DNA from: Cytophagales bacterium
Lineage (GTDB): Bacteria > Bacteroidota > Bacteroidia > Cytophagales > Cyclobacteriaceae
Length of the DNA stretch: 64,000 nt
Assembly (NCBI GenBank): GCA_033344775.1
Contig: JAWPMT010000004.1
Coordinates: 806,001 to 870,000 of the forward strand
Reading direction: 5' to 3'
In this document: piece by piece, positions 17,821-27,707 of the stretch
Numbering within the stretch: the first letter of the stretch is position 1
How the letters are laid out: every line of letters starts with the position of its first letter
Notes under the pieces: model-generated
Told to the model about the DNA's origin: nothing
What the model saw: only the letters and a program-made list of their open reading frames with translations
Databases searched by the model: none
Program-made: the position numbers and the translations under genes

Positions 17821-18171
17821 TTGCTTATGTCCCGAACCTATCTCGGAGAGTTCGAAGAACTCGTTTTATTGATTGTAGGTGTGCTTTTTCAGGACGCTTA
17901 TGCGGTGGCGATCACCAAGGAAATACAAGAACAGTCCGGACGACCGGTCAACGTCAGTTCTGTTCACAAGTCCTTGTATCGCCTGGAAAAGAAAGGCATG
18001 CTTGAATCTACTCTCGGTGCACCTGAAAGCAAACGCGGTGGAAAAAGAAAGCGCATCTTCTCCATCACGGCGTTAGGAAAAAAAGCACTGGATGAGTCCA
18101 TGGACTTGCGTACTCGCTTGAGACAGCAAATTCCTGAAGTAGCCTTCAAACTCAAAACGATCGGTTCATGA
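17821..18171 (+). CDS. PadR-family transcriptional regulator (cassette 2)
   Basis: This 116-residue PadR protein is divergent from the first. Key segments are LGEFEELVLLIVGVLFQDAYAVAI, the recognition helix NVSSVHKSLYRLEKKGML, and the wing GGKRKRIFSITALGKKAL. The start could be TTG 17821 region ATG 17827 (MSRTYLGEF), since the paralogue starts near this point; the difference is two residues. Its stop overlaps the permease start by four bases (ATGA), a sign of translational coupling. Confidence 0.92.
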   Translation: MLMSRTYLGEFEELVLLIVGVLFQDAYAVAITKEIQEQSGRPVNVSSVHKSLYRLEKKGMLESTLGAPESKRGGKRKRIFSITALGKKALDESMDLRTRLRQQIPEVAFKLKTIGS

Positions 18172-20786
18172 ATCAAAAACCGCCTGTACCGAAGTTAGCT
18201 CACTGGCTGTTCCGGCTGTATTGCGCCCCGTACTTGTACGAGGAAATGCACGGCGATCTGGAAGAGTTCTATTACGAAAGAGTGGAACTCAAAGGCTTGT
18301 TCAAAGGCAAACTCTTTTACTGGTGGAATGTCATCCGTTGTTGTCAGCCTTATGCCTGGCGGCCACTACCCAAAAGTCAAATCTCAAATATCATGTTGAA
18401 AAGTAACATCAAAGTCGCCTATCGTTCCCTGAAGAGGAACAAGGTTCACGCCTCCATTAATGTGCTGGGGCTTGCCATAGGCATTGCCTTCAGCTGCATG
18501 CTGTACTTGTATGTGAGTCAGGAACTCACTTACGATCAATACCATGAAAAGTCGGATCGTCTCTATCGCGTCTTACTGCTGGACGAACGCAATCCTGATC
18601 AACCCAGAACTTTCGGATCTACGCCTCCTCCAATAGGGCCCGCCCTGACAGAGGATATGCCAGAAATTGAAAATGCGGCTCGTTTATTCCGACCTTCCGG
18701 GCAAGTAGTTTTTTCGGTAGACAACCGCAATTTTCAAGAGCGTGACTGGTTCATTGTTGATCAATCGCTCTTTGAAATGATGGACTTTGAAGTAATCGAT
18801 GGAGACCTTTCTACCGCACTTACCGAGCCCAATACTGCCGTAATTACGGAATCAGCGGCCATCAAATATTTTGGAACACCAGATGTGGTTGGCAGAGAGC
18901 TGGAACGCGGACAAAATAACGGAAAAATCACTGCGGTCATTCGGGATTTGCCTGCCAACTCGCACTTGCAATTTGCGATCCTCGTCTCCAATGTCAACTC
19001 CGATGAAGGTTGGCAACGCTATCTGTCCAACTGGCAAACCTTCGGAGCGTCTACTTATGTCCTGCTAAAGGAAGGTACGTCTATTGATCAATTACGAACG
19101 AAAAAAGATGAGTTTGAAAAGCTCAGATTTGGCCCATTTGCTGCCGTCTTTTCCATCGATTTTCAAGGAATTGAGGACATCTATATGAAGTCTGCAAATA
19201 TTGAATTCGGAGTAGAGGAAAGCCAGGGAAAAATGGACTACATCTACATTTTCACTTCGATGGGACTCTTCATGCTGCTAATCGCCTGCATCAACTACTT
19301 GAACCTTGCCACAGCAACAGCCGTATTCCGAGTACGTGAAATTGGCATTCGAAAAGCCATCGGTGCATACAAAAAACAATTACGGGGACAATTCCTCACG
19401 GAATCCTTCATGATCACCTTGTTGGCCATGTTATTTGCCATAGGCATCATGGACCTGACATTCCCCTTTTTCAATGGCATTACAGGCACTCAATTCGACA
19501 TTACTTTCGGCACTTTGCTGGAATACGTCCCCATGATCGCAGGATTGTCACTATTGATTGGTTTGTTAGCAGGAAGCTATCCTGCATTTTATTTATCCAG
19601 TTTCCGCCCTATTCAGGCATTGCGCAATCAAACATCAGGAGGTTCAGCATTCTTGAGGAAAGGCCTGGTGATCTTTCAATTTGTATTGACCATCGTTATG
19701 ATTGTTTCGACCCTGGTGGTTCAAAATCAATTGAATTTTGTTCGTGAATTGGACATGGGTTTTGACAAAGAGCGCTTACTGGTCATTGACATCAATAGTG
19801 GCAATGTTCGAGCACAATTCCAGACCATGAAAAATGAGTTTGAGCAGATATCTGGAGTGGAAAGTGTTGGTGTTTCCTCTAGGGTACCCGGTGAATGGAA
19901 GAACATTACCACCGCCTATTTCAGAGATGTTAACAGTGACCCTAATGACTCCTTACGTTCGTACTTCATGGGGTTCGATGAAGACATGCTTAAGACCTTC
20001 AAGTTTGAATTAGTGGCTGGTGACTACTTCGGAAACAATCAAGTGGTCGACTCTACGGGAATCCTATTGAATGAAACAGCGGCTAAGGCACTGGGACTGG
20101 AAAACCCGGTTGGATCATCGATCATTGCCAGTACAGGACAAGGAAAAGTTCGAACGCGTGTCGTTGGTGTGCTGAAAGATTTTCATTTTCAATCCTTGCA
20201 TGAAAAAGTAGCACCACTGGTGATCGGAGCCTGGAACAATCCAATTCGGGTCATTGATTATTTCACCTTGAAAGTGGCCGGAGACATGTCCGAAGTAATT
20301 GCTGCGGCAGATGTGGTACACAAAAAATTTGACGACCGTTCTCCTATGGAGTACCATGTGCTAACCGACCAACTGGAGATATTCTACGAGGAGGAAAAGA
20401 AGGCAGGCATGATCTTCCAGATGGGTGCAGGACTTTCCATTTTCGTCGCTTGTCTCGGGTTATTTGCCCTGGCCTCTTTCACCGCATCAAAACGCAAGAA
20501 AGAAATGGGCATCCGGAAAATTCTGGGCGCGGATCACGCAGGTCTTTTTCTGTTACTTTCATCCACATTTGCCAAGCAAGTAGGCATTGCTTTCCTCATT
20601 GCAAGTCCGTTGGCATTCTACATGATGAACAATTGGCTGGACGCATTTGAGTACCATGTCTCTTTAGGAGTGGGTACCTTCTTACTAGCAGGGATCATGG
20701 CCTTCACCGTAGCATTATTGACGGTGAGTTATCGCTCCATCCGTGTGATCAAATCCAATCCGGTTGAATCGATAAGACAGGAATAG
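18168..20786 (+). CDS. MacB/FtsX-like ABC permease with prefix domain (cassette 2)
   Basis: This 872-residue paralogue of the cassette 1 permease has the same layout. The prefix domain spans about 1-75 (LAHWLFRLYCAPYLYEEMHGDLEEFYYER). A first membrane helix lies near residue 100 (SINVLGLAIGIAFSCMLYLY) and a periplasmic core follows. FtsX helices lie near 365-480, a second core at about 500-740, and final helices near 755-860. The loops REIGIRKAIGAYK and KEMGIRKILGADH mark the would-be ATPase contact. No ATP-binding subunit is encoded nearby, so it either borrows a shared ATPase or acts as a receptor-like membrane protein. A strong terminator follows the stop. Confidence 0.85.
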   Translation: MNQKPPVPKLAHWLFRLYCAPYLYEEMHGDLEEFYYERVELKGLFKGKLFYWWNVIRCCQPYAWRPLPKSQISNIMLKSNIKVAYRSLKRNKVHASINVLGLAIGIAFSCMLYLYVSQELTYDQYHEKSDRLYRVLLLDERNPDQPRTFGSTPPPIGPALTEDMPEIENAARLFRPSGQVVFSVDNRNFQERDWFIVDQSLFEMMDFEVIDGDLSTALTEPNTAVITESAAIKYFGTPDVVGRELERGQNNGKITAVIRDLPANSHLQFAILVSNVNSDEGWQRYLSNWQTFGASTYVLLKEGTSIDQLRTKKDEFEKLRFGPFAAVFSIDFQGIEDIYMKSANIEFGVEESQGKMDYIYIFTSMGLFMLLIACINYLNLATATAVFRVREIGIRKAIGAYKKQLRGQFLTESFMITLLAMLFAIGIMDLTFPFFNGITGTQFDITFGTLLEYVPMIAGLSLLIGLLAGSYPAFYLSSFRPIQALRNQTSGGSAFLRKGLVIFQFVLTIVMIVSTLVVQNQLNFVRELDMGFDKERLLVIDINSGNVRAQFQTMKNEFEQISGVESVGVSSRVPGEWKNITTAYFRDVNSDPNDSLRSYFMGFDEDMLKTFKFELVAGDYFGNNQVVDSTGILLNETAAKALGLENPVGSSIIASTGQGKVRTRVVGVLKDFHFQSLHEKVAPLVIGAWNNPIRVIDYFTLKVAGDMSEVIAAADVVHKKFDDRSPMEYHVLTDQLEIFYEEEKKAGMIFQMGAGLSIFVACLGLFALASFTASKRKKEMGIRKILGADHAGLFLLLSSTFAKQVGIAFLIASPLAFYMMNNWLDAFEYHVSLGVGTFLLAGIMAFTVALLTVSYRSIRVIKSNPVESIRQE

Positions 20787-20800
20787 GATCATTGACGATA

Positions 20801-20842
20801 TTTAAAAAAATCGGGAGTCTCCGTTAAAGAGACTCCCTTTTT
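20801..20842. terminator. Bidirectional rho-independent terminator
   Basis: A perfect 9-bp stem, GGGAGTCTC (20813-20821) and GAGACTCCC (20829-20837), has a 7-base loop. It is followed by TTTTT on the plus strand and preceded by an A-run that reads as a T-run on the minus strand. It sits between convergent genes (permease 2 and the metalloprotease) and should stop transcription from both. Confidence 0.9.
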
Positions 20843-20852
20843 ATTTCATCAA

Positions 20853-22157
20853 TCAGAAACTTGGAAAGATCTGCGGTAGACCTTCCTGTACGTGGATCTG
20901 TTTGTCAATTACGTACATTCCACACGCATTGCTGACCCTGCACTGTACATAATATGTTCCCGTTGGCGCAGTTGAAAGTACCTCCACAGTCGCATTCAAT
21001 GGATTATTTCCAACCGGTGAGGTCACATTGAAATGCTGAGCCGCGTTCGGAAAAACAAAACTATAAACCACCCACTGGACGCTGCTATAACTGTCAAAAG
21101 CATTACCATTTACGGTGTATAGTTCCGTTTGATAGCTCTGTAGTGAGTCCAATCCATTAATCACGGCCAGTGACACATTAGGTGGTACTGGTCCGCCGGT
21201 GTTAATGGTCCAGGATGCTGTTCCCCCATCGGTGAAATTCGCCGTAACCGTGGCAGTACCTCCTGAATTGATCGTAACCGTTGTACTGATTGGAGTTTCA
21301 TTTGATCCCGTTACATTGTTAGAGTAAATCCAGGTATCTACAATTCCAGTACCTTGCACCGTAATTGTCCCTGATTGCCCGATACATAGCACTTCAGGAC
21401 CCGTCAGTGAACTTCGCGAAGGCGTTACCGAACGACAATCTCCATAAAACTCACGTACGGCAATTTCATCACTCCCTACAAGATCGGTTATGGTACGACT
21501 TACAATTCCAGAATGCATGATCGAATTGTCAGGAGCCGGTGAATAAATCTCATTTACGCCCTGACCTCTATCTGTATGGGTAAATCCGATACAGTGTCCC
21601 AGCTCGTGACCAATGATATTTCTTTGCTCGTCCGGTGTGGTGTTACCATTTTTATAGGTCTGATTGATCCAGATAAATCGAAACGGCAACCCGTTGATCG
21701 GCTCTCCGGCCCAGCCGAAAACACTTTCAGGATTGTTAGCTGTATCGATCACTAGCACACTATCCGGATCATTGAAGTCAATGATGGTGATATGAGGATT
21801 TTCATTGTGTCCTACTCGTCTGAACTGCAAGCAACTACCCGCATCATTCCAATCCCTAATGGCATTATCAACTGATTCAATCCATCTTACAGATTCGGAA
21901 AGACTTGGAATCTCATCTGCAAATTTCGGATATACTTTTACGATACTGTCTCCCAGCAAGCTCAGATCCACCTTCGTATTGTAGGCATAATGATCATGAT
22001 CTAACATCAATCCACCTCTGCCATTAGGATTTGATTGATCAAGAATTGATTGCCTTCCTTCATCATTCAATAATTCAGGCTCTTCCTGAATACATCCCGA
22101 CAAACAAATTACAAGTAACAAAAACGCAAATAGTGACTTGAAAATTGTATTATTCAT
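20853..22157 (-). CDS. M57-like (HEIGH) zinc metalloprotease lipoprotein
   Basis: This 434-residue lipoprotein has a signal peptide with lipobox LSGC (Cys about 22). The zincin motif HELGHCIGFTH lies near residues 187-197, with three zinc-binding His and the catalytic Glu. This matches the extended HExxHxxGxxH motif of metzincin-like and M57 dual-action HEIGH peptidases. The downstream SIMHSGI looks like the methionine-turn. The C-terminal half (about 245-430) appears to be two Ig-like/PKD-like beta domains. It is likely anchored at the outer membrane and degrades extracellular protein. The gene is convergent with permease 2 and shares its terminator, and is divergent from the PD40 lipoprotein. 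Confidence 0.85.
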   Translation of the reverse strand: MNNTIFKSLFAFLLLVICLSGCIQEEPELLNDEGRQSILDQSNPNGRGGLMLDHDHYAYNTKVDLSLLGDSIVKVYPKFADEIPSLSESVRWIESVDNAIRDWNDAGSCLQFRRVGHNENPHITIIDFNDPDSVLVIDTANNPESVFGWAGEPINGLPFRFIWINQTYKNGNTTPDEQRNIIGHELGHCIGFTHTDRGQGVNEIYSPAPDNSIMHSGIVSRTITDLVGSDEIAVREFYGDCRSVTPSRSSLTGPEVLCIGQSGTITVQGTGIVDTWIYSNNVTGSNETPISTTVTINSGGTATVTANFTDGGTASWTINTGGPVPPNVSLAVINGLDSLQSYQTELYTVNGNAFDSYSSVQWVVYSFVFPNAAQHFNVTSPVGNNPLNATVEVLSTAPTGTYYVQCRVSNACGMYVIDKQIHVQEGLPQIFPSF

Positions 22158-22295
22158 AAAATTATTTTGATTAACGGTCTGATTGTTCGTGCTTCAGACC
22201 TTGGGTTATTTCCATAAATAACTTGTATAAAATGGTTATAGTTATTTTTTATTTATAAAAAATTGAATTATCAAATTCTCTGATTTGGCCGTGAA

Positions 22296-22325
22296 ATTCC
22301 CGATGATTTAAAAACGATCGGGAAT
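22296..22325. promoter_or_regulatory. 9-bp inverted repeat between divergent lipoprotein genes
   Basis: Perfect arms ATTCCCGAT (22296-22304) and ATCGGGAAT (22317-22325) are separated by 12 bases. They lie 28 bp upstream of the PD40 gene and about 140 bp upstream of the protease gene. No T-run follows, so an operator is more likely than a terminator. Confidence 0.4.
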
Positions 22326-22352
22326 AATTAGAATGCTCTATTTTTAAAGATT

Positions 22353-23414
22353 ATGTCATATCATTTTTCGAGGATCGTATCACTTCTAAGTACTTGCTTT
22401 TTCATCCAAGCCTGTGAAAAACCCCAGCGCACTGCAATGACCGATCAAGAGATTATGGCAACTAGCACAGAATACAATCTGCAAGGTCCACACTACTCAC
22501 CTGACGGTAAGTCTCTCTTATACAAGTCCAAGGAAGATACAGTAACACGCCTCATGAAAATCTCCCTGGATGATCTCGTTGAAGAAATGCTCTACGAGAC
22601 CAATGGGTACCTTTGTTGTTATCAGTTCTCGCGCGACGGTCAACAAATAACTTTTAATGGTAATGATGGTGATCTGGAGGTCTTCCGAATCAATTCAGAT
22701 GGCACCAATCTCCAAAAAATCACCGACAATGAACTTCATGATGGAGGTGCTTCATGGACCTACGACAATGAAAAACTAGTGCTTACCTCGGTGCATAATG
22801 GTGATTTCAATTTAGCAGGCATCTATTGGATGAACCCCAATGGGACTGAAAAACGTCGGCTTCATTCCCTGGACTTTCGGGCGTTTGACCCATCTGTTTC
22901 ACATGATGGCAAAGAGGTTTTGGCGCAACATGTTGAAGATGGCAATCTCAATATCTTTCGCATCAGTATTGGTGATGGAAGCTATCAAAAAATGACATCT
23001 TCGGACTCGGCCGACTGGTATCCGGAATGGTCGCCTGATGATCGGACTATTGCTTTCCGCAACAATGAATCAGGAGACTGGGACATTTTTTTGATGAACC
23101 GAGATGGTTCGAATCTCAGGAAAGTCACTTCTTCACCACAGGAAGATCGTGTACCTGTTTGGTCCCCGGACGGATCATTAATCGCCTACCAATCCCGAAT
23201 GCCGGATCAGGATGGTTTTGATATTTGGCTGATGGATTCCGAAGGCAAACAACAAAGAAACCTCACACAAGACGAATTTGACAATCAGAATCCAAACTGG
23301 TCCCCAGACGGCAAAAGCCTGGTTTATTCATCCAAAATAGGTAAAGTTTGGCAGCTGATGTCTATCGATGCCGATGGATCAGGAAAACGACTCATTCTGC
23401 CGAATAAAAATTAA
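22353..23414 (+). CDS. PD40/TolB-type beta-propeller lipoprotein
   Basis: This 353-residue lipoprotein has a signal peptide ending in the lipobox FIQAC (Cys about 21). A six-bladed WD40-like (PD40) propeller follows, with repeated blade motifs of the form W(S/T)PDG..(I/L).(Y/F).S: HYSPDGKSLLYKS, EWSPDDRTIAFRN, VWSPDGSLIAYQS, NWSPDGKSLVYSS. Related domains form the TolB propeller and the N-terminus of some peptidases, but no peptidase follows. It probably binds a protein or sugar partner at the cell surface or in the periplasm. It is convergent with the SulP gene, whose stop lies 18 bp away. Confidence 0.85.
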   Translation: MSYHFSRIVSLLSTCFFIQACEKPQRTAMTDQEIMATSTEYNLQGPHYSPDGKSLLYKSKEDTVTRLMKISLDDLVEEMLYETNGYLCCYQFSRDGQQITFNGNDGDLEVFRINSDGTNLQKITDNELHDGGASWTYDNEKLVLTSVHNGDFNLAGIYWMNPNGTEKRRLHSLDFRAFDPSVSHDGKEVLAQHVEDGNLNIFRISIGDGSYQKMTSSDSADWYPEWSPDDRTIAFRNNESGDWDIFLMNRDGSNLRKVTSSPQEDRVPVWSPDGSLIAYQSRMPDQDGFDIWLMDSEGKQQRNLTQDEFDNQNPNWSPDGKSLVYSSKIGKVWQLMSIDADGSGKRLILPNKN

Positions 23415-23432
23415 CTAATAAGACAGCATACA

Positions 23433-24980
23433 TTAACTCAACTGATCCGCGACCACATTGTAAGTCGGATCTTCCAGAATATTGACATCAATGATCTGTT
23501 CGGCATTCTTAAGCAATCGGCGACAGTCGGGACTCAGGTGTTTGAGGTGGATTTTTTTACCTGCACCTGCATATCGTTCGGTGATTTTGTTCAAAGCCTC
23601 TATCCCAGACATGTCTGCAACGCGGCTTTCCTGAAAGTCAATGATCACTTCTTCAGGGTCATTTTTGACGTCAAATTTCTCATTGAATGCAGTCACAGAG
23701 CCGAAAAAAAGCGGTCCGTGAATTTCATAGTGCTTTACTCCTTGGTCGTCCCGGTATTTGCGTGCACGAATGCGCCTGGCATTCTCCCAGGCGAAGACCA
23801 ACGCAGAAATAACCACACCGATCAGTACCGCTAATGCCAGGTTGTGCAGCAGTACCGTGATCAGCGCAACCAAAACAATCACAATGACATCATGCGTGGG
23901 CATCTTACCAATGGTCTTTAAACTGGCCCATTCGAATGTCCCAATAGACACCATGATCATCAAGCCTGTGAGTGCCGCCATGGGAAGCTGCTCAATCAAA
24001 TCGGCACCAAACATGATGAAGACCAGCAACATGACTGCAGCCACAATACCGGACAACCGAGCCCTGGCACCCGAAGAAATATTGATCAGGCTCTGACCGA
24101 TCATCGCACACCCTCCCATGCCAGAAAATAGCCCGGAAAGGATGTTAGCCGTACCTTGAGCCACACTTTCTTTGTTGCCCCTACCTCGTGTCTGCGTAAT
24201 CTCGTCGATCAAGTTCAAGGTCAATAGACTTTCAATCAATCCCACCCCAGCTATGATCAATGCATAAGGAAAAATAACAGTGAGTGTTTCCCAGGTAAAA
24301 GGAATCGAAGGAATATGAAACGGAGGAAATCCTCCGGAAATAGAAGCGATATCACCTACTGTTTTGGTATCCAGATCAAAGCCAATGACAATGGCAGAAA
24401 TGATCAGAATAGCCGCCAAAGACGAAGGGATCAGCTTGGTCAGCTTTGGCAATAGCCATATGATCAATATGGTTAACAACACCAAACCGAGCATCATGAG
24501 TAAGGGTGTTCCTGTCATCCATTCCAATTGGCCTGAAGCTATATTTTCTACTTTGAATTGATTGAGCTGTGCCAGGAAAATCACAATTGCCAGGCCATTG
24601 ACAAAGCCAAACATCACCGGTTGAGGCACCAAACGGATAAACTTACCTAAACGTAACAATCCGGTTACAATCTGGATCACACCCGCCAGGACAACTGCGG
24701 CAAAAACGTACTCCACACCATGAGAAATAGCCAAACTCACAATCACCACAGCTACGGCACCTGTCGCACCGGAGATCATGCCCGGCCGTCCACCTAAAAT
24801 GGATGTCACCAATCCCATCATAAACGCCGCATATAAACCTGTGAGAGGCGATAACCCTGCGATCAAAGCAAAAGCGATGGCCTCAGGGATCAGGGCCAAA
24901 GCGACGGTAAGCCCTGAAAGGATTTCATTCTTGTAGTTGACCTTTTGTTGAAGATCGAATAATTGGAAATACGACTGCAT
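23433..24980 (-). CDS. SulP-family anion transporter with STAS domain
   Basis: This 515-residue inner-membrane protein has 11-14 predicted helices over residues 20-400. SulP signatures are EILSGLTVALALIPEAIAFALIAG, ATGAVAVVIVSLA and GGCAMIGQSLINISSGARARLSG. A cytoplasmic STAS domain follows at about 420-510 (EVIIDFQESRVADMSGIEAL, LLKNAEQIIDVNI). SulP proteins carry sulfate, bicarbonate or dicarboxylates, often with sodium or protons. No carbonic anhydrase or sulfate assimilation gene lies nearby to settle the substrate. The gene stands alone between convergent neighbours. Confidence 0.92.
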   Translation of the reverse strand: MQSYFQLFDLQQKVNYKNEILSGLTVALALIPEAIAFALIAGLSPLTGLYAAFMMGLVTSILGGRPGMISGATGAVAVVIVSLAISHGVEYVFAAVVLAGVIQIVTGLLRLGKFIRLVPQPVMFGFVNGLAIVIFLAQLNQFKVENIASGQLEWMTGTPLLMMLGLVLLTILIIWLLPKLTKLIPSSLAAILIISAIVIGFDLDTKTVGDIASISGGFPPFHIPSIPFTWETLTVIFPYALIIAGVGLIESLLTLNLIDEITQTRGRGNKESVAQGTANILSGLFSGMGGCAMIGQSLINISSGARARLSGIVAAVMLLVFIMFGADLIEQLPMAALTGLMIMVSIGTFEWASLKTIGKMPTHDVIVIVLVALITVLLHNLALAVLIGVVISALVFAWENARRIRARKYRDDQGVKHYEIHGPLFFGSVTAFNEKFDVKNDPEEVIIDFQESRVADMSGIEALNKITERYAGAGKKIHLKHLSPDCRRLLKNAEQIIDVNILEDPTYNVVADQLS

Positions 24981-25073
24981 GTGATAACCTGTAAAAAAAG
25001 CAGCCGCGAAGCTAGGGTTTTAATTTACCATTGAAAAGCCCTGGCAAGGAAAGCGTTTTCTCTGGCACACATA

Positions 25074-27707
25074 TCATTCATACCGCAAGGAATCAACCGG
25101 ATCGGAAATGGCTGCTTTTAACGATTGTAGGCCAATTGCCATTAATACCATCATCGAGGATATTAAGCCAGACCAGACGAATATCATAGGATCCAGACTT
25201 ATTCGAAAAGCGAAACTTTCCAGCCAGTTGGAAGACAGATATAGTCCTGTAGGGATCGCAAAAAGAAAGGAGAAGACAATTAATCGCATGAATCGGCTGC
25301 TCAATAAAACAAATATGGAACTCACCGTGGCTCCCAACACCTTCCGAACGCCAATTTCCTTCCTCTTTTGTTGTATGGTAAACATGGACAATCCGAACAA
25401 TCCGGAACATGCAATGAGTATAGCTAGAATAGCAAAATATCGAATTGCCGCTGCCAGGTTCTCTTCTCTCACATATTGCTCTTGAATACTTTGATCAAGA
25501 AAGTTGAACTCAAAGGGCCATTCAGGTATTGCTAAATCCCATGCGGCTTCAATCTGCGTAATGGTACGCATCAAATCTCCCTTTGGACTTAATTTAAGGC
25601 TGACTTCACTCCCCAACGCCGATTGTGGCATTCTGAATACACTAGGCAACACTGGATCATACAAGCTTTCAAAATTGGCATCGGCCATTACTCCCACAAT
25701 GCGGATTTCCTCGGGTTCAGATGCTCCACCGGGCAGAAAGCTTAATTGTTTCCCTATGCTTTCCGAATTGCTCCATCCTAATGCCTTTGCAGCGGATTCG
25801 TTGATCAAGATGCTTTCTCTGATATCAGCAATGCTTTCCGGATTGATCGAACGCCCTTCAACCAGATCTATTTCAAACATGTCCGTAAAACCCTCTCCGA
25901 CCCACTTGATCCCCAAAGAATAGGCATCTTGTGATCCTGCTCCTACTCGTTGAAAAGTATTGGTGTATGCAGCCGTTCCCGCAACATAACCACGGTGCAA
26001 ATTTTCCACTTGAGGAAGTGCATTGATCTCATTTTGAAAAACCTCAAATTGATCTGCCGATAGGTTTCTTCCATGTCTAAGCACCAACATTTGTTCCTTA
26101 TCAAAACCAAGGTCCTTATGTCGCAATAAATCCAGCTGTCCTTCAATGACAAAAATCCCGATAATCAGCACATTACAAATGGCAAACTGCCCCACAATCA
26201 GTATTTTATTGAACAATCCACTGGATCGAACAGGTTGCATCTGCTGGAAAGCCCTGAGACGTGCTATCGCGACGCTGGGCCTCACTCCTGAAAAAGCCGC
26301 CAGGAAGAATGCCACTATACATACCGCCAATATTAACCAAACCTGCTGGGTTCCAAGACTTAGCGAACTCCCCATAAAATCATTGAAAAATGGCATGAAA
26401 AGAAAAGCAAACAACCACGCGGCTATGCATGAAAAACTCACCAGAATCATGGATTCTGTTAGAAACTGTCCGACTAAATTGGTTCGTCCTGCTCCCATCA
26501 CTTGCCTGATATTGATCTCCTTCAACCGTTTATTTGCCTGTGCAGTCGTTAGGTTGATAAAATTGATACAGGCGATCAATAAAATCAGACATGCAACCAC
26601 CGCAAAAGCATATACTAAGGTCAAATTACCATTTGGCCCGGGTTCTGCACTTTTATCAGATCTCAAGTGTATATCAAGCAGCGATTGGATTTCTATCGTA
26701 AATCCTTTCTGATCATCCGTGTTGAGATGCTCCTCAGCAATGGACTGCAGTTTTTGTTCGAAGGCAAGATTGTCCGTTTTTGGATTCAGAAGACCATAAA
26801 CCCAGGCCCCAGCCCAATTCCAATCTTTCTCCAGATCGTACGTATACTGTCCCCATCCCATCCAGCGCTGCCGTTGGAGTTCTATCGGTAGTAAAGCATC
26901 AAATGATATATGGGAATTCGAAGGAATATCTTTGATCACTCCGGTCACCAAGAGGTCATCTTCATTCTTATAGGTCATGATCTTACCCATCGGATCATCC
27001 GTACCAAAATATTTACGTGCCAGGCTCTCCGTCAAAATGATACTTTTAACTTCTGTCAAAGCCGTAGACGGATTACCTGCCAGGAACTCAAAATCAAAGA
27101 CCTGAAAGACTTCATTTTCCGAGAAGTAGAGTTTTTCTTCCGTGTGCTTTTGATTTCCATAAGACAATAAAGGAGCATCACCCCCCCAGAAATAAAACCG
27201 GGCAACATTACGCACTTCCGGGTAATCGGCTTCCAGCACGGATTTCATAGGAAAGGGGAGTTTAGCACCTTCGCGGGTAGCATTTGGGGTCTCAAGACGA
27301 TACGTAAATCGGACGATATCATCACCCCGTGAATGGAACTTGTCGAAAGACAATTCCTGCTGAATGAACAAGGCAATCAACATGACTGCTGATAAGCCTA
27401 TGGCAAAGCCCAGAATATTGATGCTGGAATACACAGGGTTTCTTCTGATCAGACGAAAACCTACTTTGAGGTGGTTGGTAAACATGATGGAATGGTTAGA
27501 TAGGGTATGTGGCCTCCGCCAGGCGAAGGGTTGAAAAAAAGTGAGGACTTGTCCAATGAACAATCCATTATTTCGAGCCCGTGACATCCGACTCGCACGT
27601 TCATAATACTGCACAAGCAGATCACCACTAATGGCTTCAAAAAGGTCTTCACGGCAAAACCATTGAAAAAATTGCAACATCCACCTGGGTGGCTCCTGAT
27701 GGTTCAT
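25074..27707 (-). CDS. MacB/FtsX-like ABC permease with prefix domain (cassette 3)
   Basis: This protein of about 877 residues is a third paralogue of the cassette 1 and 2 permeases. The prefix domain (PPRWMLQFFQWF, EAISGDLLVQYYERASR) is followed by a first helix near SSINILGFAIGLSAVMLIAL. Periplasmic cores and FtsX helices follow, with loops KEINIRQVMGAGR and KEIGVRKVLGAT, ending in DPVDSLRYE. The start at 27707 overlaps the PadR stop by four bases (ATGA); the longer frame to 27749 lies wholly inside the PadR gene. No ATPase gene is near. Substrate unknown. Confidence 0.85.
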   Translation of the reverse strand: MNHQEPPRWMLQFFQWFCREDLFEAISGDLLVQYYERASRMSRARNNGLFIGQVLTFFQPFAWRRPHTLSNHSIMFTNHLKVGFRLIRRNPVYSSINILGFAIGLSAVMLIALFIQQELSFDKFHSRGDDIVRFTYRLETPNATREGAKLPFPMKSVLEADYPEVRNVARFYFWGGDAPLLSYGNQKHTEEKLYFSENEVFQVFDFEFLAGNPSTALTEVKSIILTESLARKYFGTDDPMGKIMTYKNEDDLLVTGVIKDIPSNSHISFDALLPIELQRQRWMGWGQYTYDLEKDWNWAGAWVYGLLNPKTDNLAFEQKLQSIAEEHLNTDDQKGFTIEIQSLLDIHLRSDKSAEPGPNGNLTLVYAFAVVACLILLIACINFINLTTAQANKRLKEINIRQVMGAGRTNLVGQFLTESMILVSFSCIAAWLFAFLFMPFFNDFMGSSLSLGTQQVWLILAVCIVAFFLAAFSGVRPSVAIARLRAFQQMQPVRSSGLFNKILIVGQFAICNVLIIGIFVIEGQLDLLRHKDLGFDKEQMLVLRHGRNLSADQFEVFQNEINALPQVENLHRGYVAGTAAYTNTFQRVGAGSQDAYSLGIKWVGEGFTDMFEIDLVEGRSINPESIADIRESILINESAAKALGWSNSESIGKQLSFLPGGASEPEEIRIVGVMADANFESLYDPVLPSVFRMPQSALGSEVSLKLSPKGDLMRTITQIEAAWDLAIPEWPFEFNFLDQSIQEQYVREENLAAAIRYFAILAILIACSGLFGLSMFTIQQKRKEIGVRKVLGATVSSIFVLLSSRFMRLIVFSFLFAIPTGLYLSSNWLESFAFRISLDPMIFVWSGLISSMMVLMAIGLQSLKAAISDPVDSLRYE

